A DNA stretch of 61,072 bases from Vulcanimicrobiota bacterium (GTDB taxonomy: Bacteria; Vulcanimicrobiota; Vulcanimicrobiia; Vulcanimicrobiales; Vulcanimicrobiaceae), in NCBI GenBank assembly GCA_013036105.1, contig JAAXCX010000014.1:1-61072 (forward strand), given 5' to 3'. This document shows positions 18,580 to 28,400 of the stretch, one piece after another. Position numbers and translations under genes: made by a program. Every line of letters begins with the position of its first letter. Positions within the stretch are counted from its first letter, which is position 1. The notes beneath the pieces were generated by a model. That model did no database searches. It saw only the letters and a program-made list of their open reading frames with translations, and was not told the origin of the DNA.

Positions 18580-21500
18580 ATCCGTCGGGCGTGCGAAGCG
18601 TCATGGTCATCGGGTCCGGGCCAATCGTTATCGGCCAGGCCGCGGAGTTCGATTACGCGGGCGTGCAAGCGTGCCGCGCGTTGCGCGAAGAAGGCCATCG
18701 CGTCATCCTCGTCAACTCGAACCCCGCCACGATCATGACCGACACGGAAGTCGCCGACGCGGTCTACTTGGAACCGCTGACCGTCGGATCGATCGAGGCG
18801 ATCATCGAACGCGAGCGGCCCGACGCGCTTCTGCCGACGCTGGGCGGGCAGACCGGCTTAAATCTCGCCGTCGAGCTGCACGAAGCCGGCGTGCTCGAGC
18901 GCTACAGCGTGGAGTTGTTGGGTACCCCGATCGAAACGATCCGTCTGGCCGAAGATCGCGAGCTCTTCAAAGCCAAAATGATCGAGATCGGCGAACCGGT
19001 TCCGCAAAGCACTGTCGTCACCAAAGTGGAGCAAGGCGTCGCCTTCGCGCAAGAGTTCGGCTATCCGGTAGTCGTTCGACCCGCGTACACGCTCGGGGGG
19101 ACCGGCGGCGGCGTCGTGCACGACGAGACGGAGCTGCGCGAGATCCTGGGCGGCGGTCTCGACGCGAGTTTGATCCATCAAGCGCTGGTCGAAACGTCGC
19201 TGCTCGGGTGGAAGGAAATCGAGTACGAAATCTTACGCGATTCTGCCGATAACTGCATCGTCGTTTGCAACATGGAGAACTTCGATCCGGTCGGCGTGCA
19301 TACCGGCGATTCGATCGTCGTCGCACCGTCGCTGACGCTTTCCGACGTTGAATATCAGATGCTGCGCAGCGCCAGCCTCAATGTCATTCGCGCCCTCAAG
19401 GTGCAGGGCGGCTGTAACATCCAGTTCGCGCTGCATGCATCGTCGAGCGAATACCGGATCATCGAAGTCAACCCGCGGGTCTCGCGCAGTTCCGCGCTCG
19501 CGAGCAAAGCGACCGGATATCCGATTGCGAAGATCAGCACGCGCATCGCCCTTGGCCAAACGCTCGACGAAATTCCGAACCCCGTAACCGGCGTGACAAA
19601 AGCCGCTTACGAGCCGACGCTCGACTATGTGGTCGTGAAGATTCCGCGGTGGCCGTTCGATAAATTCCCGCTGGCCGATACGGCGCTGGGCACGCAGATG
19701 AAATCGACCGGTGAAGCAATGGGGATCGCCCGCACGTTCGGCGACGCGCTGCTCAAGGCGCTGCGCGGACTCGACCTCAAGCGCGAAACCCTTACCGGCA
19801 CGGCACTTGCCGAATGGAGCGACGCCGAGCTCGAAGCTGTCGTCATTAAACCAAACCACGAGCGGCTGTTCGCCGTGGCGGAGATGCTGCGGCGCGCCCT
19901 TTCCTTCGACTTGGCTCAGGACAGGCTCTCAGCTCAGGATGACATTGTGGTCGCCCGCATCCAGGCGCTTTCGGGAATCGATCCGTTCTTTCTCTATGAG
20001 ATCGCGGAACTGGTATCGCTCGAATTGCGCGGCGCTTTGCCCGCGGAGGGCGCGTACGCGTTCCGCATGGTCGATACGGCCGCCGCGGAGTTTCCCGCAA
20101 AGTCGCCCTACTACTATATTTCGCGCGGCGAGCAAAATGAAATGCGCAGTCCCGGCCCGGACGCCGTCGTGGTGGTGGGCAGCGGGCCCATCAGAATCGG
20201 CCAAGGCATCGAGTTCGATTACTCGTGCGTGCACGCGGCCTGGGCCCTCCATGCAGCCGGCTGCGCCTCGGTTATCGTCAACAATAATCCCGAAACCGTT
20301 TCGACCGATTTCGACGTCTCCGACGTGCTCGTCTTCGAGCCGCCGGGGGCGGGCGAAGTTGAAGCCGTCTATCGAGCGACCGGCGCGCGCGGCGTCATGC
20401 TCTCGTTTGGCGGTCAAACCGCGATCAATCTTGCGGCCGAACTTTCCGACCGCGGCGTTCCGCTGGTCGGAAGCGCGCGCGAGAGTTTAGATATGGCCGA
20501 GGATCGCGCAAAGTTCGATGCCGCTTTGAACCGGATTGGCGTTGCGCGTCCGGAAGGGAAAGCCGCGCGCTCTTTCCGGCAGGCACGCGCGGTCGCACGC
20601 CAGCTCGGTTTCCCGGTGCTGGTACGCCCGTCTTACGTCTTGGGCGGCCGGGGTATGGAAGTCGTCTATAACGAGGGCCAGCTCGCGTCGTACGTTGAAT
20701 CCGCGCCACCGATAGCGCCTGACGCACCGCTGCTCGTGGACAAGTATCTGCGCGGGCTCGAATTAGAAGTGGATGCGGTCTTCGACGGGACCGACGTGCT
20801 CATTCCCGGCATCTTCGAACATATCGAGCGCGCGGGAATCCACTCGGGCGATTCCATCGGCGTCTATCCCCCGCTTTCAATCAACACCGCCATGGAGAAA
20901 CGCATCGTCGAGGTCACAACCGCAATCGCGCGCGAGTTGCGGATACGAGGACTCATCAACATCCAATTCGTTATCCACCAGGACGAGCTGTACATCATCG
21001 AAGCCAATCCGCGAGCCAGCCGGACCGTCCCGATCATACAGAAAGCGACCGGCATCAATATCGTCGCTGCGGCCACACGAATCGCGCTCGGAGAAAACTT
21101 GCGCGACATGGAGTACGGCTGCGGGCTCGCCCCCAGCGCGCCGTTCGTCGTGGTGAAGATTCCGGTCTTCTCGTTTGCAAAAATGCGCGGGGTTGAAACG
21201 ATACTCGGACCCGAGATGAAATCGACCGGCGAAGTTCTGGGCATCGACGAGACGTTTCCGGCCGCGTTGCGCAAAGGGTTCTTGGCCGCGGGAATCAAGC
21301 TGCCCGGCACGGGCGGGCGAATCCTCGTTTCGATTGCTGATGAGGAAAAGGAAGAAACGATTCCGGTCTTGCGCCGGTATGCCGCGCTCGGTCATCGTTT
21401 GGTGGCGACGCCGGGCACGCGCGAACACCTCGAGGCCGCGGGCATCGCGTGCGAAGAAGTGAACAAGATCTCGGACGGATCGCCGCACGTGCTCGATCTG

Positions 21501-21719
21501 ATCCGTCAGCGCGCGGTTGACTTGGTGATCAATGACGCGCAAGGCGCGCGCGAGATATCCGACGGCTACAAGATCCGGCGGGCCGCAGTTGAGGCGAACA
21601 TCGCCTGCCTGACGAGTGTCGATACAGCGCGCGCCCTCGCCGACGCGTTGGAGAGTAGCGCCGGGCCGCCGCGCTCGCTTCAAGAATACCGGCGTTCCCA
21701 TGTACGGATAGCATCCTGA
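18576..21719 (+). CDS. carB: Carbamoyl-phosphate synthase large subunit with in-frame insertion
   Basis: The enzyme makes carbamoyl phosphate for pyrimidines and arginine. Two ATP-grasp halves are clear, each opening with a GSGPI motif (about 12-16 and again near nt 20180), followed by a C-terminal allosteric domain. The GTG at 18576 overlaps the pdxH stop (GTGA) and places GSGP at the usual distance, giving 1047 residues. An ATG at 18552 is the alternative. Residues about 443-456 (SFDLAQDRLSAQDD) form an extra hydrophilic segment in the oligomerisation region just before IQALSGIDPFF. I see it as a repeat-derived insertion. Confidence 0.96.
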   Translation: MNPSGVRSVMVIGSGPIVIGQAAEFDYAGVQACRALREEGHRVILVNSNPATIMTDTEVADAVYLEPLTVGSIEAIIERERPDALLPTLGGQTGLNLAVELHEAGVLERYSVELLGTPIETIRLAEDRELFKAKMIEIGEPVPQSTVVTKVEQGVAFAQEFGYPVVVRPAYTLGGTGGGVVHDETELREILGGGLDASLIHQALVETSLLGWKEIEYEILRDSADNCIVVCNMENFDPVGVHTGDSIVVAPSLTLSDVEYQMLRSASLNVIRALKVQGGCNIQFALHASSSEYRIIEVNPRVSRSSALASKATGYPIAKISTRIALGQTLDEIPNPVTGVTKAAYEPTLDYVVVKIPRWPFDKFPLADTALGTQMKSTGEAMGIARTFGDALLKALRGLDLKRETLTGTALAEWSDAELEAVVIKPNHERLFAVAEMLRRALSFDLAQDRLSAQDDIVVARIQALSGIDPFFLYEIAELVSLELRGALPAEGAYAFRMVDTAAAEFPAKSPYYYISRGEQNEMRSPGPDAVVVVGSGPIRIGQGIEFDYSCVHAAWALHAAGCASVIVNNNPETVSTDFDVSDVLVFEPPGAGEVEAVYRATGARGVMLSFGGQTAINLAAELSDRGVPLVGSARESLDMAEDRAKFDAALNRIGVARPEGKAARSFRQARAVARQLGFPVLVRPSYVLGGRGMEVVYNEGQLASYVESAPPIAPDAPLLVDKYLRGLELEVDAVFDGTDVLIPGIFEHIERAGIHSGDSIGVYPPLSINTAMEKRIVEVTTAIARELRIRGLINIQFVIHQDELYIIEANPRASRTVPIIQKATGINIVAAATRIALGENLRDMEYGCGLAPSAPFVVVKIPVFSFAKMRGVETILGPEMKSTGEVLGIDETFPAALRKGFLAAGIKLPGTGGRILVSIADEEKEETIPVLRRYAALGHRLVATPGTREHLEAAGIACEEVNKISDGSPHVLDLIRQRAVDLVINDAQGAREISDGYKIRRAAVEANIACLTSVDTARALADALESSAGPPRSLQEYRRSHVRIAS
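19899..19946 (+). repeat. Palindrome-type repeat fragment inserted in carB
   Basis: The segment starts CCTTCGAC, contains GCTCAGGA twice (19914-19921 and 19932-19939), and ends CAGGATGACA. The CTTCGAC...CAGGATGACA borders recur at about 60221-60264 between genes. It keeps the carB frame open and encodes SFDLAQDRLSAQDD, which the family does not need. This looks like a dispersed intergenic element accommodated in a protein loop. Confidence 0.6.
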
Positions 21720-23110
21720 GAGCCTCAGTCTCCGTTAAACTCGGCGTGCTCTTCGCTCTCTTGTTCGGCGTACTGGCAGCGCGCCAAGCATACGTTCAAG
21801 TCATCGAAGGGCCGCGCATTGCGGCAATCTCTTATAACCCGCGCCATGCGCTGCTTGCAACCCGCCGTGGACGCATTCTCGCAAGCGACGGAACGGTGCT
21901 CGCGCAAACGGCCAAAGGTGAACGGCAATATCCCTACGGGGCATCGCTCGCGCAAACCGTCGGCTACGTTTCCATCCGTTATGGGACGAGCGGGCTGGAA
22001 GACGCTTACGACGCCGCGCTCACACCAGCCGATACAACCGGTGATGTGAGCGCGCAGCTTGCCGAAATCGTCGAAGCCTTTACGGGACAAAGCGCTGCGG
22101 CGCGGGGCGCCGACGTCGTCACCACGATCGTTCCGGCGATTCAAAACGCATTGTATTCGCGGCTCGCGCTGCATTCGCGCGCGGGCGGAGTCGTGCTCGA
22201 TCCGCGAACCGGCGCCGTGCTCGCGCTTGGAAGCGTGCCCAGCTTCGACCCGAACGCGCTCGCCACGGAGTTTCAGTCGCTGCTGCACGATCCGCACAGT
22301 CCACTGCTCAATCGCGCGATCGACGGTCTTTATCCGCCCGGTTCTACGTTCAAAATCTTCACGGCGTCGGCGGCCCTCGATTCGGCGGCGGTCACGATGC
22401 AATCGACGTTTTACGATCCGGGGTACTTTACCATCGGAAACTTCACGCTGCACGACAATGAGTTTGAGGCGACCGGTACGCAAGACCTCACCGGGGCATT
22501 CGCACTTTCCAGCAACGTTGACTTCGGACAGATTGCTCTAAAGATGGGCACGCGCACCTTTTATCAGTACATCGATCGCTGGGGAATCGGAAAGTCCCTC
22601 GACTTTCAAATTCCGGCCGGCACCGATCGGGTTCCACCCGAGGATTCGATCGTACCGGGCGAGCTGGCGCAAATGGGTTTCGGCCAAGGCGCCTTGCTGA
22701 TGACGCCGCTGCGCATGGCGTTGCTGGCCGCAACCGTGGCCAACGGCGGCTCTGAGCCGCGTCCGTTTCTGGTTCGCCAGTTCGTCCGGCAAGGCGCAGC
22801 GGCCGGGAGCTACGGCGCCTCTGAGCTTGCAAACCCGATATCGGCGGATACCGCGGCGAACGTGAAGAACATGATGATCGCCGTCGTGCAGCACGGAACC
22901 GGAACGCCGGCGCAGTTGCCCGGCGTCACTGTTGCGGGTAAAACCGGAACGGCAACCAACCCGTTCGGCGCCGCGCACTCGTGGTTCATCTGCTTTGCAC
23001 CTGCGGAAAATCCGCGCGTCGTCGTTGCCATCGTTGTTGAGAATGCCGGTTACGGCGCGGAAGTTGCCGCGCCGATTGCGAGGGAAGTCTTGCGGGCTGC
23101 TCTGAAGTGA
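21716..23110 (+). CDS. Class B penicillin-binding protein (PbpA/FtsI-like)
   Basis: This peptidoglycan transpeptidase carries all three motifs: STFK (210-213), SSN (265-267) and KTG (409-411). At about 464 residues it is short, with a reduced N-terminal domain, like actinobacterial PbpA. The first standard start is GTG 21746, but that leaves a clipped membrane anchor. The frame is open to CTG 21716, which overlaps the carB stop as CTGA and restores a basic residue and full anchor. The start is therefore uncertain by 10 codons. It overlaps the PASTA kinase gene by 4 nt, recalling the mycobacterial pbpA-pknB pairing. Confidence 0.9.
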   Translation: MRASVSVKLGVLFALLFGVLAARQAYVQVIEGPRIAAISYNPRHALLATRRGRILASDGTVLAQTAKGERQYPYGASLAQTVGYVSIRYGTSGLEDAYDAALTPADTTGDVSAQLAEIVEAFTGQSAAARGADVVTTIVPAIQNALYSRLALHSRAGGVVLDPRTGAVLALGSVPSFDPNALATEFQSLLHDPHSPLLNRAIDGLYPPGSTFKIFTASAALDSAAVTMQSTFYDPGYFTIGNFTLHDNEFEATGTQDLTGAFALSSNVDFGQIALKMGTRTFYQYIDRWGIGKSLDFQIPAGTDRVPPEDSIVPGELAQMGFGQGALLMTPLRMALLAATVANGGSEPRPFLVRQFVRQGAAAGSYGASELANPISADTAANVKNMMIAVVQHGTGTPAQLPGVTVAGKTGTATNPFGAAHSWFICFAPAENPRVVVAIVVENAGYGAEVAAPIAREVLRAALK

Positions 23111-25176
23111 TCGACTCCGCACACGTCTTCAATAACCGTTACCGGCTCGACAACAAGCTCGGCGAGGGCGGCATGGCAACGGTCTATTGCGGCACCGATA
23201 CGCTGCTCCGCCGGCGCGTTGCGATCAAGGTGCTGCGCCACGACTATGCCTCCGATCAAGAGTTCGTGCGGCGCTTTTACCAGGAAGCCGAATCGGCCGC
23301 GAAACTCTCCCATCCGAATATCGTAAATACATACGACGTTGGCCGGGAAGGCGACACGTACTACATCGTCATGGAGCTGGTCGACGGGCCGTCTCTCGCG
23401 GAGATCATCGCCGCGGATGGCAGACTTCCCGAACCCGTAGCGCTCGATTACGCCGCACAAGTCTGCAACGGATTGGCATACGCGCACCGGCAAGGGCTGC
23501 TGCACCGCGACATCAAGCCTGCGAACATCCTCATCACAAAAGACGACGTCGTCAAACTTTCGGATTTCGGCATTGCACGTGCAGTTTCACAACAGACGAT
23601 GACGATGACGCGCCCCGGAATGGTGATGGGAAGCGTCTACTATCTCTCACCGGAGCAAGCGCAGGGATTGGAACTGACCGAAGCTTCCGATTTGTACAGC
23701 GTCGGGATAGTGCTCTATCAAATGTTGACCGGCAAGCTGCCGTTCACCGGCGAGTCCCCGGTTACCGTAGCACTCAAACACATTTCCGATCCGGCGCCTG
23801 CGCTCGATCCGTCCGCCGGCGTCAGTCCCGCGCTCGCATCGATCGTCACCAAATTGCTGCAAAAGCAGCCTGAGAACCGGTTCGGGTCCGCAAGTGAGGT
23901 CGCGTCGGCGCTGCGAGAAGCGCGCGAACGTCCCAGCTTTGCCGCGTACTCTTTGGTCGACGATGCGCCGGGCTATGGGGCGGGAGCGATCGCGGCACAG
24001 CCGCCGCCGCGCAGATCCCGGCTTCCCGACCGTCGAATCGATACGCTGGAAGAGGAAGAACCGCGCCGCGGCCCGTCCGCTTTGCTCGTCGCGATCCTCG
24101 CGCTCGTCCTCGTCGGAGCGGCGGCTGCGGGCTACGTCATGTCCGCGCATCCATTTACGCCCGTGCCGCAAGTCGCAGTTGCGAACTATGTCAACCTGCC
24201 TGACTCCCAGGCGCAAAAAGCGATCGTCAATGCGGGCCTGACTTTCAAAGCTATCCGCGAGACCAGCGACGCGGTCGCTCCCAATCGCGTTATCCGACAG
24301 GATCCCTCCGCAGGATCGAAAATCGCGCGCGGTTCGGCGGTGCAGCTCGTCATCAGTAGCGGGCCGCCGACGGTCGGATTGCGTGACGTCGTTGGCTACA
24401 CCCTCGATGATGCGCAAAAAGATCTCATCGGCGACAAGCTCAACGTCACCGTCATGCAGAAGTTCGATCCGGCGCCGAAAGGCAGCGTGATCGACGAGCG
24501 CCCGAAACCGGGCTCCAAAGTGCGGCAGAACGCGAAAGTCATACTGGTTGTTTCGCAGGGGCCGGCGCCGATCAAGATGCCGGCCCTGGTCGGACTAACG
24601 CTCGACAAGGCTCGCGTCATCGCCGGCAAGGACGGCTTCACCATTAATGTGAGCGAAACCACAACCGTCCCCAACGTGGCCGCCAACACCATTGCTTTTC
24701 AGGACGTGGCAGCCGGCACGCAAATCCCGTCGGATCACTCGGCCACGGTGAACGTCGTTGTTAGCAGCGGCGGCGGATTGTCGAACATCCCCAATTTGAT
24801 CGGCAGCGACCTGGTGAGCGCGCAACAGCAGATAAAAGCCGCGGGTTTTGTGCCCGCTGTGCAGTACACTGTCGAGCCTGGCTCGCCGAACAACGGCCAA
24901 GTGATCGCGGTGGATCCGCAGCCGGGTACTCCAGCTGAAAAAGGCTCGACGATTCGCATGACGCTTTCCATTTCCGGCGAGGTGCCGGATACGAACGGCA
25001 TGACGATCGAACAGGCAAAGGCGCAGCTTGCCGGCTACGGCTACACGATTGGCAACGTGACGCCGACGACCGAAGGCGCGGGCGGCAGAGTCGTCCGAAC
25101 CGAACCGGAAGCCGGCACGAAGCTGTCGCCGGGTTCGCCCGTCAACATCTACGTCAACAACGCGAATCCGCCGTGA
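23107..25176 (+). CDS. pknB: PASTA-domain Ser/Thr protein kinase (PknB type)
   Basis: The 689-residue kinase has a glycine loop GEGGMATVY, catalytic Lys K41, the HRDIKPAN loop (133-140) and DFG (153-155), then a basic linker, one membrane segment (about 324-346) and about five extracellular PASTA repeats to the C-terminus. PASTA domains sense peptidoglycan fragments or lipid II, so the kinase likely couples wall state to growth and division. The adjacent PBP supports this. GTG start overlapping the PBP stop (GTGA). Such kinases are best known from Gram-positives. Confidence 0.94.
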   Translation: MIDSAHVFNNRYRLDNKLGEGGMATVYCGTDTLLRRRVAIKVLRHDYASDQEFVRRFYQEAESAAKLSHPNIVNTYDVGREGDTYYIVMELVDGPSLAEIIAADGRLPEPVALDYAAQVCNGLAYAHRQGLLHRDIKPANILITKDDVVKLSDFGIARAVSQQTMTMTRPGMVMGSVYYLSPEQAQGLELTEASDLYSVGIVLYQMLTGKLPFTGESPVTVALKHISDPAPALDPSAGVSPALASIVTKLLQKQPENRFGSASEVASALREARERPSFAAYSLVDDAPGYGAGAIAAQPPPRRSRLPDRRIDTLEEEEPRRGPSALLVAILALVLVGAAAAGYVMSAHPFTPVPQVAVANYVNLPDSQAQKAIVNAGLTFKAIRETSDAVAPNRVIRQDPSAGSKIARGSAVQLVISSGPPTVGLRDVVGYTLDDAQKDLIGDKLNVTVMQKFDPAPKGSVIDERPKPGSKVRQNAKVILVVSQGPAPIKMPALVGLTLDKARVIAGKDGFTINVSETTTVPNVAANTIAFQDVAAGTQIPSDHSATVNVVVSSGGGLSNIPNLIGSDLVSAQQQIKAAGFVPAVQYTVEPGSPNNGQVIAVDPQPGTPAEKGSTIRMTLSISGEVPDTNGMTIEQAKAQLAGYGYTIGNVTPTTEGAGGRVVRTEPEAGTKLSPGSPVNIYVNNANPP

Positions 25177-25691
25177 CAGAAAGAATCCTCGGCATCGATC
25201 CGGGCCTGCGCGTGACGGGCTACGGCGTCATCGAATATTACGAGGGCAAGACGCGCGTGATAGAAGCAGGAGTAGTATCGCCGCGAGCTTCGTCAGCGCT
25301 CGAGTCACGCTTGCGCGAACTGCATGCCGGCATCGAGAAAGTCGTCGCCTCGACGCATCCCGACGTCATCGTTATCGAAGAACTCTACACAACCTATCGC
25401 AATCCGATGACGGCCATTATGATGGGGCACGCGCGCGGCGTGTTGTGTTTGGCGGGAGCGCAGGCGGGCATTCCCGTTGCGACGCTCGCGCATTCGCGCG
25501 TGAAGCGCGCACTCGTCGGCTCCGGTGCAGGACGCAAAGAACAAGTCAATCGCATGGTCGCGCAGCTGCTCGGATTTTCAAAACCCTTGGAACCCGACGA
25601 TGTCTCGGATGCGCTGGCTTTGGCGCTGGCTTATTGTAACGTCCGCGAGCACGACCGCCGGCTTCCCGCACCGATGCGGCATGTTCTCTAG
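25173..25691 (+). CDS. ruvC: Holliday junction endonuclease RuvC
   Basis: The 172-residue resolvase shows the acidic catalytic set: D7 in GIDPGLR, E69 in IVIEELY, and D142/D143 and D146 in the C-terminal PDDVSDALA stretch. GTG start overlapping the kinase stop (GTGA). It cuts junctions moved by RuvAB, and the order ruvC-ruvA-ruvB is complete here. Confidence 0.96.
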   Translation: MTERILGIDPGLRVTGYGVIEYYEGKTRVIEAGVVSPRASSALESRLRELHAGIEKVVASTHPDVIVIEELYTTYRNPMTAIMMGHARGVLCLAGAQAGIPVATLAHSRVKRALVGSGAGRKEQVNRMVAQLLGFSKPLEPDDVSDALALALAYCNVREHDRRLPAPMRHVL

Positions 25692-26301
25692 AATTACCGG
25701 AACGCTCGTCGAACGGAGCGAGGGCAGCGTGGTGCTCGATGTCGGCGGTTTATCTTACGACATCATCCTGCCGCCGTGCGTCGAAGAAAAAGTCGCGATC
25801 GAGAACGGCGAACAGCTCTCGCTGGAAGTCTATTCGGTAATGAATATGGAGGGCAACACCGGCCACTTCACGTTCTACGGCTTCAGCAATGCCATTGAGC
25901 GTGAGTTCTTTGAAAAGCTTCTGAGCGTAGCGAGCATCGGACCCCGATCGGCGGCGCGGGCGTTCTCGCAGCCCATGTCGAGGATCGCCGGTGCAATAGA
26001 TCGGGGCGATCATGCGTTTCTTAAGACGCTGCCCGGCATCGGACAGCAGAAGGCGCGCGACATCGTCGCGAAGTTGCAGGGGAAAGTGACGAAGTTCTTA
26101 CTGATCCGCGAGGCTGAACCGGCGCCGCCGCCGCGCATTCCGGATTTTGCGGAAGAGGCGCTGGCCGTGCTGCTGCAACTCGAGTACCGCCGCTCGGAAG
26201 GCGAAGAGATGATCCGCTCGACGCTCGATGCGGCGCCCGGCATCAACGACTCGGAGGCTTTGCTAGCCGAGATATACCGGCAGCGTCCCGCCCATGAGTG
26301 A
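25681..26301 (+). CDS. ruvA: Holliday junction DNA-binding protein RuvA
   Basis: The ATG at 25681 gives 206 residues beginning [10 protein letters not shown], the standard family N-terminus. An OB domain (about 1-65) is followed by helix-hairpin-helix repeats, including a LPGIGQQKA motif, and the C-terminal RuvB-binding domain. It overlaps ruvC by 11 nt and ruvB by 8 nt. Longer in-frame sequence upstream lies over ruvC and is not coding. Confidence 0.95.
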   Translation: MFSRITGTLVERSEGSVVLDVGGLSYDIILPPCVEEKVAIENGEQLSLEVYSVMNMEGNTGHFTFYGFSNAIEREFFEKLLSVASIGPRSAARAFSQPMSRIAGAIDRGDHAFLKTLPGIGQQKARDIVAKLQGKVTKFLLIREAEPAPPPRIPDFAEEALAVLLQLEYRRSEGEEMIRSTLDAAPGINDSEALLAEIYRQRPAHE

Positions 26302-27367
26302 CGACGCGCTTAAGCGTCTGTACGGCGCGCCCGGCGACGCCGAGGCCGAGCGCGTCGTCGATCCCGTCGATTCGCTCGAGGACGAAGTCTACGGCGCAAG
26401 CCTGCGCCCGCGCTCGTTCGACGAATACGTCGGCCAGACGACGGTCGTCGAAAATCTCAAGATCGCGATCGAAGCCGCCAAACAGCGCAACGAACCGCTG
26501 GAGCACGTGCTCTTCTACGGTCCGCCGGGCCTGGGGAAAACCACGCTCGCCGCCCTCATTGCCAAAGAGCTCGGCAGCGCGCTCAGGCCGACGAGCGGAC
26601 CAACGCTGGAGAAGCCAAAGGACCTCGTCGGCATTCTGACGTCGCTCGAAGACGGCGACATATTTTTTATCGATGAAATCCACCGCCTCGGCCGCGTTGT
26701 CGAAGAGTTTCTCTATCCGGCGATGGAGGAGTACCAGATCGATTTTGTCGTCGACCGAGGCGCTTATGCGAAGACGCTGAAGTTGCCGCTCAAACGCTTT
26801 ACGCTCGTCGGCGCGACGACGCGCGCCGGAATGCTCTCGGCTCCGCTGCGGGAGCGGTTCGGCATCATGCATCATCTCGATTACTACGACGAAAATGATC
26901 TCAAGCGGATCGTGCTGCGCTCCGCCGGCGTCCTCGGCGTGCCGATCGACGATGACGCTGCCGCAACGATTGCGCGCCGCAGCCGCGGCACGCCCCGCAT
27001 CGCCAACCGTTTGCTGCGGCGGGTGCGCGACTTTGCCGAAGTCCGCGCCGACGGGCGCGTCACCAAGCCGGTTGCGGAAGAGGCGCTGGCGCGCGAAGGC
27101 GTCGACGAGCTGGGACTCGACCGTTTGGATCGCGCGTTCTTGCGAACGATCGTCGAACAGTATCGCGGTGGCCCGGTCGGCATCGCGGCGATCGCGGCGA
27201 CGCTCACCGAAGATGCCGAGACGCTCGAGGACGTCGTCGAACCCTATCTGTTGAAGGCCGGCTTCGTGACACGGACGGCCGCCGGGCGAAAAGCGACGCC
27301 GGACGCTTACGCGCACCTGGGCGTAACCGGAGGAGCGCATCGAGCTCAACAGGAGCGGCTCCTCTGA
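26294..27367 (+). CDS. ruvB: Holliday junction branch migration ATPase RuvB
   Basis: The 357-residue AAA+ motor has Walker A GPPGLGKT (76-83), Walker B with IDEIH, and a sensor/arginine-finger region [11 protein letters not shown]-terminal winged helix binds DNA. It drives branch migration with RuvA. A long open frame on the opposite strand is a GC-driven shadow. The stop overlaps the next gene's probable CTG start. Confidence 0.97.
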   Translation: MSDDALKRLYGAPGDAEAERVVDPVDSLEDEVYGASLRPRSFDEYVGQTTVVENLKIAIEAAKQRNEPLEHVLFYGPPGLGKTTLAALIAKELGSALRPTSGPTLEKPKDLVGILTSLEDGDIFFIDEIHRLGRVVEEFLYPAMEEYQIDFVVDRGAYAKTLKLPLKRFTLVGATTRAGMLSAPLRERFGIMHHLDYYDENDLKRIVLRSAGVLGVPIDDDAAATIARRSRGTPRIANRLLRRVRDFAEVRADGRVTKPVAEEALAREGVDELGLDRLDRAFLRTIVEQYRGGPVGIAAIAATLTEDAETLEDVVEPYLLKAGFVTRTAAGRKATPDAYAHLGVTGGAHRAQQERLL

Positions 27368-28362
27368 AACGCTCCAAGTTTCTTGCCGCGGCTGCGGCCC
27401 TGGCCGGAAGTTCCAGATTGACAAGCCGCGCGCTCGCGCAAGACGACCCGGCCGTTTCTTCGCAAGTCCAAGCGCTGCGCATATTACTCGGGTCAGGAAG
27501 CGTGCAAACGATCGACGCGCAGACCTTTATCTATGAAGGAAGACGCTACCGCGGCACGGCCGCGGTGTTGCCCGAGACCGGCCAAGTCGTCAGCACCGTT
27601 CCGGTCGAGCAGTACCTGTACAGTGTCGTCTCGCGCGAGATGCCGCGCAGCTGGCCGGCGGGCTCGCTGCAAGCGCAGGCGATTCTCGCTCGCACGTACG
27701 TCTTGCAACGCAGCAACCCCAACCGCGGCTACGATTTGGTGCCGTCCGAAGCCGATCAGGTTTACACGGGGGTCGACGCCGAGGCGCCGCAAACAACCGC
27801 TGCCGTTGACGCTACTGCCGGACAAGCGCTCAGATTCGGGAACGGGTTTGCATCGATCGCGTACTCGTCGTGCTGCGGCGGACACACCGAATCTTCCGCG
27901 GACGCGTGGGGCGGGAAACCGCTGCCGTACCTTTCCGGCGTCGCGTGTACCTACTGCAAGGACTCGTCTTGGTACCGCTGGACCCAAACGATCGGCACGG
28001 ACCGTCTGCGTGCCGCACTGCAAGCACAGGGCATGAATCCTGGCGACCTTCTCCAGGTTACGCTCGACGCTCCCGACGCGAGTGGGCGACCGCGATTTTG
28101 GACGTTTGCCGGAACTATGGGCACGGCGAGGATGAAAGCTTCCGACGTGAGACGCTTGGTCGGAACGCGCCTGCTGCCGAGTTTGCTCGTGCGAAAAGTG
28201 GACTTGGATTCGGCAACCCTTACCGCCAACGTCGACGGTGCCGGGTTGGGACACGGCGTCGGCTTCTGTCAATGGGGCGCGCGCGGGCTGGCGAAGACGG
28301 GCGCGACCGCGGCCGCGATCCTCGCCTTCTATTTCCCGGGCACGAACGTCGGCACTCTTTGA
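27364..28362 (+). CDS. SpoIID/LytB-domain protein, probably an exported peptidoglycan lytic enzyme
   Basis: The mature part matches the SpoIID family: [14 protein letters not shown] and [13 protein letters not shown], then the C-terminal [13 protein letters not shown] motif. SpoIID cleaves glycan strands lacking stem peptides in sporulating bacteria. In non-sporulators the family serves general wall remodelling. A TTG at 27418 is the first standard start but would remove the signal peptide. A CTG at 27364, 8 nt after AGGAG and overlapping the ruvB stop (CTGA), adds [14 protein letters not shown] and an AxA-like region. I favour it, giving 332 residues. Confidence 0.88.
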   Translation: MKRSKFLAAAAALAGSSRLTSRALAQDDPAVSSQVQALRILLGSGSVQTIDAQTFIYEGRRYRGTAAVLPETGQVVSTVPVEQYLYSVVSREMPRSWPAGSLQAQAILARTYVLQRSNPNRGYDLVPSEADQVYTGVDAEAPQTTAAVDATAGQALRFGNGFASIAYSSCCGGHTESSADAWGGKPLPYLSGVACTYCKDSSWYRWTQTIGTDRLRAALQAQGMNPGDLLQVTLDAPDASGRPRFWTFAGTMGTARMKASDVRRLVGTRLLPSLLVRKVDLDSATLTANVDGAGLGHGVGFCQWGARGLAKTGATAAAILAFYFPGTNVGTL

Positions 28363-28400
28363 CCGCGGCGGCGGAACCCACATCGGACTCACTTAGGAGC

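Noticed and set aside
26243-27424. 393-codon minus-strand open frame opposite ruvB
   Set aside because: Its sequence is Arg/Asp-rich mirror coding typical of high-GC genes, while the ruvB strand carries all RuvB motifs.
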